A stretch of DNA of 7,841 nucleotides. It comes from Acholeplasmataceae bacterium. GTDB lineage: Bacteria; Bacillota; Negativicutes; Acidaminococcales; Acidaminococcaceae. Below, piece after piece: positions 5,322 through 7,841 of this stretch. Position numbers and translations under genes: made by a program. The stretch is from NCBI GenBank assembly GCA_012744295.1, contig JAAYIB010000010.1, positions 1 through 7,841 of the forward strand, read 5' to 3'. A model generated the notes under the pieces. It did not search any database, was not told the origin of the DNA, and saw only the letters and a list, made by a program, of their open reading frames with translations. Every line of letters begins with the position of its first letter. Position 1 is the first letter of the stretch.

Positions 5322-6826
5322 TGATCCATATTAAGGCTGAAGGCCTGAGGGGCGCCGCCAACGTGCTTTCCCACAACGGGAGAAATTCGCTTACGGCAAT
5401 GTTTGCCAACGATGAAACTCCATTGGGAAAAGGCTATGCGGTCTATTGCCTGTTTGAAGACAAAGGCGAAAAGGACATCAAGATTGTCAGAGCACAGTTA
5501 GAGCCTGGAAATGAGTTGGAATTTCCTTCCCTGACGCCGCTTTTCCCGGCGGCAGCCTGGTACGAACGCGAGATATACGATTTGTTTGGCATTAAGCCGC
5601 TTGAACATCCTGATTTAAGACCGTTGGTCCTGCATGAAGGTTTCCCAAAAGAATTTTATCCCATGCGTAAAACAATTCCCTGCGACAGCCATGTCGCAGG
5701 GAAAAGGGACTACCCTCTTGCAAAGGCACAGGGAGAAGGCCTTTTTGAAGTGCCGGTGGGCCCAATTCACGCCGGGATCATCGAACCGGGGCATTTTTGC
5801 TTCAGTCAGGCAGGAGAAGCCGTACTGCAGCTTGATGCCAAGCTTTTTTATACTCACAGGGGAATTGAGAAAGCTGTTGAAGGAAAGTCAATCGGGGGCG
5901 CCTTGTTTATGGTTGAGCGGATTTGCGGGGCCTGTTCGGTGGCAAACGCGGTATCCTTCTGCCAGGCGGTGGAAAAACTATCTTATGCCAAAGTGCCCCG
6001 CAGGGCTGAGCTGACAAGAGTTGTCATCGCTGAAATGGAAAGGCTTTACAATCATGTGGGCGATACGGGCAACTTGTGCGCCGGCGCTGGTTTTACGGTT
6101 CCCAATGCCATGGGCGCCCGTCTCAAGGAAGAGCTCCTTCGCTGTAATGAAAAAATTGCCGGTAATCGCTTCCTGCGGGGAATGATCGTACCTGGCGGAA
6201 TTCATAGGACGCTCAAGGATGAAGATGCCAAAATTATACTCGCCCAGCTTACCAGGACTGAGAACGATTACCGGTTACTCACTCAGGTCTTGAACGGACA
6301 GGACGGATTTCTGAACAGAATTCAGAAAACCGGAATAGTAAGGAAAAAAACCGCAATAGATCTCGCCATGGTCGGAATAGGCGCCAGGGCCTCCGGCGTC
6401 GGCCGCGACGCGAGGAAAGACCTCGCTTACGGCATCTATTCAGAGCTTGCTTTCGACATATGTACGGAAACCGCAGGCGACGTGGAGGCAAGACTATTGG
6501 TCAGAATCAAGGAAGTCGCGGAAACAATTAAAATAATCAGGCAGGCGCTGTCCTTGTTGGCTCATGAACCGGAAACGTCTATTTGTTCGGAAAAGCTTGA
6601 ATGCCGGTCTTATGAGGGTGCATGGGGCATATCAGAGTCGGCCAGAGGCAGTGACCTGCACTGGGTTATGCTGGACGAACAGCAGAATATTTACCGTCTT
6701 TTTGTCCGTTCCGCTTCCTATCCAAACTGGCCGGCTTTGCCTATCGCTATGCAGGGCGAGATTATACCGGATTTCCCTCTTGTCAATAAAAGCTTTGAAC
6801 TTTGTTACGCGTGTCTGGACCGTTAG
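5321..6826 (+). CDS. hyfG: Divergent group 4 [NiFe]-hydrogenase-type large subunit, NuoC-NuoD fusion (HyfG/HycE-like)
   Basis: A 501-aa soluble subunit. Residues 1-117 form a short NuoC-like domain (W80-YEREIYDLFG, HPDLR at 96-100). Residues 140-501 form the NuoD/HycE-like catalytic domain (PVGPIHAGIIEPGHF at 145-159, RGIE 180-183, ERICGAC 199-205, GDVEAR at 386-391, SARG 440-443). All four cysteines expected to bind Ni are present (C202, C205, C495, C498), as are the conserved E183 and R442. Unusual points: the family His seven residues after the first Cys is N209, the usual Asp-Pro before the last CxxC is E493-L494, the usual Arg in GHFRF is C160, and the Pro in APRG is Ala. The protein ends at CYACLDR, where E. 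coli HycE is cleaved during maturation, so there is no C-terminal extension. Start: GGAGGTG lies 7 nt before ATG 5321. Family is clear, but hydrogenase activity is not proven. Confidence 0.92.
   Translation: MIHIKAEGLRGAANVLSHNGRNSLTAMFANDETPLGKGYAVYCLFEDKGEKDIKIVRAQLEPGNELEFPSLTPLFPAAAWYEREIYDLFGIKPLEHPDLRPLVLHEGFPKEFYPMRKTIPCDSHVAGKRDYPLAKAQGEGLFEVPVGPIHAGIIEPGHFCFSQAGEAVLQLDAKLFYTHRGIEKAVEGKSIGGALFMVERICGACSVANAVSFCQAVEKLSYAKVPRRAELTRVVIAEMERLYNHVGDTGNLCAGAGFTVPNAMGARLKEELLRCNEKIAGNRFLRGMIVPGGIHRTLKDEDAKIILAQLTRTENDYRLLTQVLNGQDGFLNRIQKTGIVRKKTAIDLAMVGIGARASGVGRDARKDLAYGIYSELAFDICTETAGDVEARLLVRIKEVAETIKIIRQALSLLAHEPETSICSEKLECRSYEGAWGISESARGSDLHWVMLDEQQNIYRLFVRSASYPNWPALPIAMQGEIIPDFPLVNKSFELCYACLDR
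5676..5703 (+). other. Perfect inverted repeat / mRNA hairpin inside hyfG
   Basis: TTCCCTGCGACA (5676-5687) and its exact reverse complement TGTCGCAGGGAA (5692-5703) flank a 4-nt GCCA loop, giving a 12-bp perfect stem. It covers codons 119-128, exactly in the linker between the NuoC-like and NuoD-like domains. No T-tract follows, so it is not an intrinsic terminator. Its role is unknown. Possibilities include a pause element between domains, an mRNA processing site or a trace of an ancestral gene junction. Confidence 0.7.
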
Positions 6827-6835
6827 GGGGATTTT

Positions 6836-7594
6836 ATGCTGAAGCTAATAGAGTCAATTTTAGCCGGAAGAATTCAAACAGAGGAAATTGATACAGTCGG
6901 TTCAGCGGCTTACCGCGGAGAACTTGCCACGAGGCCTTCTCAATGTATAGAGTGCGGCAAATGTCTGTCAGCCTGTCCGGTCGGCGCAATTTCCTTAAGC
7001 AGGCGAAAGCTGCCTTGCATTGACTACAAAAAATGTGTCTTTTGCGGAAAATGTGCGGAAGCGTGCGCCGAAGGCACCTTATCTCACACCAACCTTGATG
7101 CCATGCCGGTCATAACTTCACAGAACAATACCGAAATTGGCAGGCTAATCAATGCTGCCCATACCCGTTCGCTTCATGTGCGGCATCTTGATGCCGGTTC
7201 CTGTAATGCCTGTGACTTTGAAATGGCGGCCTTGACAAATCCTGTTTACGATCTTCACCGCTATGGCATCTCCTTCGTGGCCTCACCGAGACACGCTGAT
7301 ATGATAATGGTAACGGGTGTTGTTACACGCAACCTTGCTGAAGCGGTGCTGATGACCTACGAGGCGATGCCCGAGCCGAAGCTTGTGATGGCCGTCGGAG
7401 CATGTGCTGCAGGCGGAGCAACCTATGGGGAAACTTATGCCTTGATCGGGGCGCTTGACAAAATTCTCCCCGTTGACATCCTTGTTCCGGGTTGTCCGCC
7501 CAGACCCTCTGCAATGCTGATCGCGCTGTTGGCCGCGTCAGATCTTTATAAGCAAAGATGCAGGCTTAGCCCATTTCACGGAGAAGCGGACTGA
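6836..7594 (+). CDS. hyfI: Ferredoxin-small subunit fusion (HyfH/HycF-like domain + HyfI/HycG/NuoB-like domain)
   Basis: A 252-aa soluble electron-transfer protein with two domains. Residues about 33-85 hold two [4Fe-4S] ferredoxin motifs: C37, C40, C43 with C47-Pro, and C67, C70, C73 with C77, the last followed by Ala instead of Pro. Residues about 115-235 form the NuoB-like small subunit with four ligands for the proximal [4Fe-4S] cluster: C123 and C126 in SCNACDFE, C190 in GACAAGG and C220 in PGCPPRP. The C-x-x-C spacing is the hydrogenase form rather than the adjacent Cys-Cys of complex I. In E. coli Hyf and Hyc these are two separate proteins; here they form one chain. The gene starts 9 nt after the hyfG stop, with AGGGGGA (6825-6831) as ribosome binding site. 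Inferred role: electrons from a ferredoxin-like donor to the NiFe site, or the reverse. Confidence 0.92.
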   Translation: MLKLIESILAGRIQTEEIDTVGSAAYRGELATRPSQCIECGKCLSACPVGAISLSRRKLPCIDYKKCVFCGKCAEACAEGTLSHTNLDAMPVITSQNNTEIGRLINAAHTRSLHVRHLDAGSCNACDFEMAALTNPVYDLHRYGISFVASPRHADMIMVTGVVTRNLAEAVLMTYEAMPEPKLVMAVGACAAGGATYGETYALIGALDKILPVDILVPGCPPRPSAMLIALLAASDLYKQRCRLSPFHGEAD

Positions 7595-7639
7595 GAAACG
7601 ATTGACTTGCAGCCTGCTCGGGTTATTCATAATAATTTG

Positions 7640-7668
7640 TTGTGCTTTTTGCCCTAAAGTAGTATGAT
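7640..7668 (+). promoter_or_regulatory. Candidate promoter for the GNAT gene
   Basis: TATGAT (7663-7668, 5 of 6 to the -10 consensus) lies 17 bp after a weak TTGTGC -35 (7640-7645). It falls within the 110-bp gap after the hydrogenase operon. No intrinsic terminator is visible in this gap (7595-7704), so some read-through from the operon is possible. Confidence 0.4.
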
Positions 7669-7690
7669 TTACTGTAAAGACTTGCGAGGC

Positions 7691-7697
7691 GGGAGGG
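7691..7697 (+). promoter_or_regulatory. Ribosome binding site of the GNAT gene
   Basis: GGGAGGG lies 7 nt before ATG 7705, a strong Shine-Dalgarno match that fixes the start of the partial gene at the right edge. Confidence 0.7.
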
Positions 7698-7704
7698 TTT
7701 TGTC

Positions 7705-7841
7705 ATGATAGGTTATAGAAATGCAACTTTTGACGATGCCGAAGATATTCACAAATTATGCAATTATTATGCAACAATAGGCTTGATGCTACCGCGTTCT
7801 CGTAACAGTATCTACGAAAACCTGCGTGATTACATTGTTGC
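7705..7841 (+). CDS. GNAT-family N-acetyltransferase, ArgA-like, 5' part only
   Basis: Forty-five codons are visible before the window ends, beginning MIGYRNATFDDAEDIHKLC and containing MLPRSRNSIYENLRDYIV. The opening (R-x-A-x-x-x-D-A-x-x-I) is typical of the first strand and helix of GNAT acetyltransferases. The G-L-M-L-P-R-S followed by I-Y-E-N-L-R-D segment matches short, kinase-less N-acetylglutamate synthase-like proteins known from Firmicutes, which acetylate glutamate for arginine synthesis. The acetyl-CoA binding motif lies outside the window, so substrate is not certain. It has its own ribosome binding site and probably its own promoter, and no evident functional link to the hydrogenase operon. 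Confidence 0.75.
   Translation, partial: MIGYRNATFDDAEDIHKLCNYYATIGLMLPRSRNSIYENLRDYIV

Noticed and set aside
6788..6826. hyfG as a truncated pseudogene because it ends early
   Set aside because: The end coincides exactly with the mature C-terminus of the family, all ligand cysteines are present, and the ribosome binding site of the next gene follows at once. This looks designed, not broken.
289..7594. A respiratory complex I (nuo) or Mrp antiporter operon
   Set aside because: The large subunit keeps both CxxC pairs of [NiFe]-hydrogenases, the small subunit has CxxC rather than the complex I Cys-Cys pair, and HyfB/HyfE-type extensions are present. Nuo-specific NADH subunits and MrpA-G genes are absent.
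7595..7704. A terminator after the hydrogenase operon
   Set aside because: A T-run occurs at about 7645-7650 but no stable stem precedes it. GCAG-C-CTGC near 7609-7617 has too small a loop to form.

Overview
The window holds one tightly packed six-gene operon on the + strand (about 289-7594) for a membrane-bound group 4 [NiFe]-hydrogenase-type complex of the Hyf/Hyc (hydrogenase-4 / formate hydrogenlyase) family, which is related to respiratory complex I. Before it lies a 210-bp repeat/terminator leader. After it comes the start of an ArgA-like GNAT acetyltransferase gene that runs off the right edge. Strong Shine-Dalgarno sites, TTG starts, Gram-positive-style promoters and the short ArgA-type GNAT suggest an anaerobic Firmicute, perhaps Negativicutes or Clostridia. 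This is inferred; there is no rRNA or other lineage marker.

Layout: 1-210 carries two near-identical 56/57-bp copies of a rho-independent terminator plus tail, separated by a 97-bp GC-rich segment. Two overlapping sigma-A-like promoters follow (232-274). The genes are then hyfB-like (antiporter-like, 673 aa), hyfC-like (NuoH-like membrane anchor, 293 aa), hyfE-like (NuoK-like, 209 aa), hyfF-like (second antiporter-like, 494 aa), hyfG-like (NuoC-NuoD fused large subunit, 501 aa) and a 252-aa protein fusing a two-cluster ferredoxin domain (HyfH/HycF-like) to the small subunit (HyfI/HycG/NuoB-like). Genes overlap or lie within about 11 nt of each other, each with a good ribosome binding site, so they are probably co-transcribed.

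How the parts fit together (inference from the family): electrons from a soluble low-potential carrier such as ferredoxin would enter through the ferredoxin domain, pass to the proximal [4Fe-4S] cluster of the small-subunit domain and reach the NiFe site of the large subunit. HyfC would anchor the soluble arm, and the NuoK-like and two antiporter-like proteins would move ions. No formate dehydrogenase, CO dehydrogenase, HycB/HyfA-type input protein, third antiporter (HyfD), HycH/HyfJ, maturation protease or Hyp gene is visible.

The most unusual points are in the catalytic half. The large subunit keeps all four expected Ni-ligand cysteines, but the histidine after the first CxxC is Asn, the usual Asp-Pro before the last CxxC is Glu-Leu, and the protein ends exactly at the Arg where E. 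coli HycE is cleaved, so it appears to be encoded already processed. A perfect 12-bp inverted repeat lies in its gene exactly at the NuoC/NuoD domain linker. Together these suggest a divergent group 4 lineage of uncertain chemistry.
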